Assembly (NCBI GenBank): GCA_002393895.1
Contig: DGUE01000100.1
Span: 1-6,609, forward strand
DNA length: 6,609 nucleotides
Origin: Bacteroidales bacterium UBA4318
GTDB taxonomy: Bacteria; Bacteroidota; Bacteroidia; Bacteroidales; UBA932
Direction of reading: 5' to 3'
The translations under genes were made by a program, and so were the position numbers. Under the pieces are notes generated by a model. That model had not been told where the DNA came from, ran no database searches, and saw only the letters and a list, made by a program, of their open reading frames with translations. Below are positions 6,498 to 6,609 of this stretch, in pieces; positions within the stretch are counted from its first letter, which is position 1, and each line of letters begins with the position of its first letter.

Positions 6498-6529
6498 TAA
6501 GAATTTGAATTCATTTTAAAGCTTAAGAT

Positions 6530-6609
6530 ATGTTCAAAGGACAACCTAAAGGCCTGTTCGCCCTCGCCCTCGCAAACACCGGCGAGCGCTTCGGCTACTA
6601 CACCATGCT
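6530..6609 (+). CDS. POT/PTR2-family proton-dependent oligopeptide transporter (5' fragment)
   Basis: Only the first 26 codons and two bases are inside the window; the gene continues past the right edge. The visible N-terminus, MFKGQPKG followed by LFALALANTGERFGYYTM, is the start of transmembrane helix 1 of peptide/proton symporters, with the family's ERFxYY signature at E19 to Y24. Such proteins are inner-membrane carriers of about 450 to 550 residues that import di- and tripeptides. The classic motif is ExxER; here the first Glu position is Asn16, so one proton-coupling acidic residue is missing, as I recall for Bacteroidota members. The ATG at 6530 is the first in frame and sits a suitable distance from the TATATTTG box; there is no Shine-Dalgarno sequence. 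The gene is divergent from the unit that ends in pepD, an enzyme acting on imported dipeptides. Confidence 0.87.
   Translation, partial: MFKGQPKGLFALALANTGERFGYYTM

Overview
This window looks like core chromosome of an anaerobic Bacteroidota organism, most likely Bacteroidales. The evidence is a class III anaerobic ribonucleotide reductase, a DUF4831-type secreted protein (a family I know only from Bacteroidota), promoter boxes matching the Bacteroidota -7 consensus TAnnTTTG, and no Shine-Dalgarno sequences ahead of the starts. Base composition is moderately GC-rich, so the genus cannot be fixed. I see no mobile element, CRISPR array, tRNA or rRNA.

Layout from left to right. Positions 1-147 are intergenic and hold a strong inverted repeat, probably a terminator. 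Positions 148-2837 (minus strand) are the nrdD-nrdG operon, whose genes overlap by 4 bases. Positions 2838-3038 are an information-dense intergenic region. Read in the minus direction it contains a symmetric TTGA-N7-TCAA element overlapping the pepD terminator hairpin, then a -7-like promoter box, then a long leader hairpin for nrdD. Positions 3039-6432 (minus strand) are a tight three-gene unit: a lipid A-type acyltransferase, a DUF4831 secreted protein (1-base gap) and the dipeptidase pepD (12-base gap). Positions 6433-6529 form a divergent promoter region with two identical TATATTTG boxes facing opposite ways. From 6530 a POT-family peptide transporter starts on the plus strand and runs off the window.

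Functionally, NrdG uses an iron-sulfur cluster and S-adenosylmethionine to install the glycyl radical on NrdD, which makes deoxyribonucleotides without oxygen. The acyltransferase works on the outer-membrane lipid A pathway, and the DUF4831 protein is exported with unknown role. PepD hydrolyses dipeptides, and the divergent transporter probably imports di- and tripeptides, so peptide uptake and breakdown genes sit on both sides of one promoter region. I do not find a clearly undescribed system. The most interesting signals are regulatory: a possibly leaderless acyltransferase transcript, the structured nrdD leader, and a changed proton-coupling motif in the peptide transporter.
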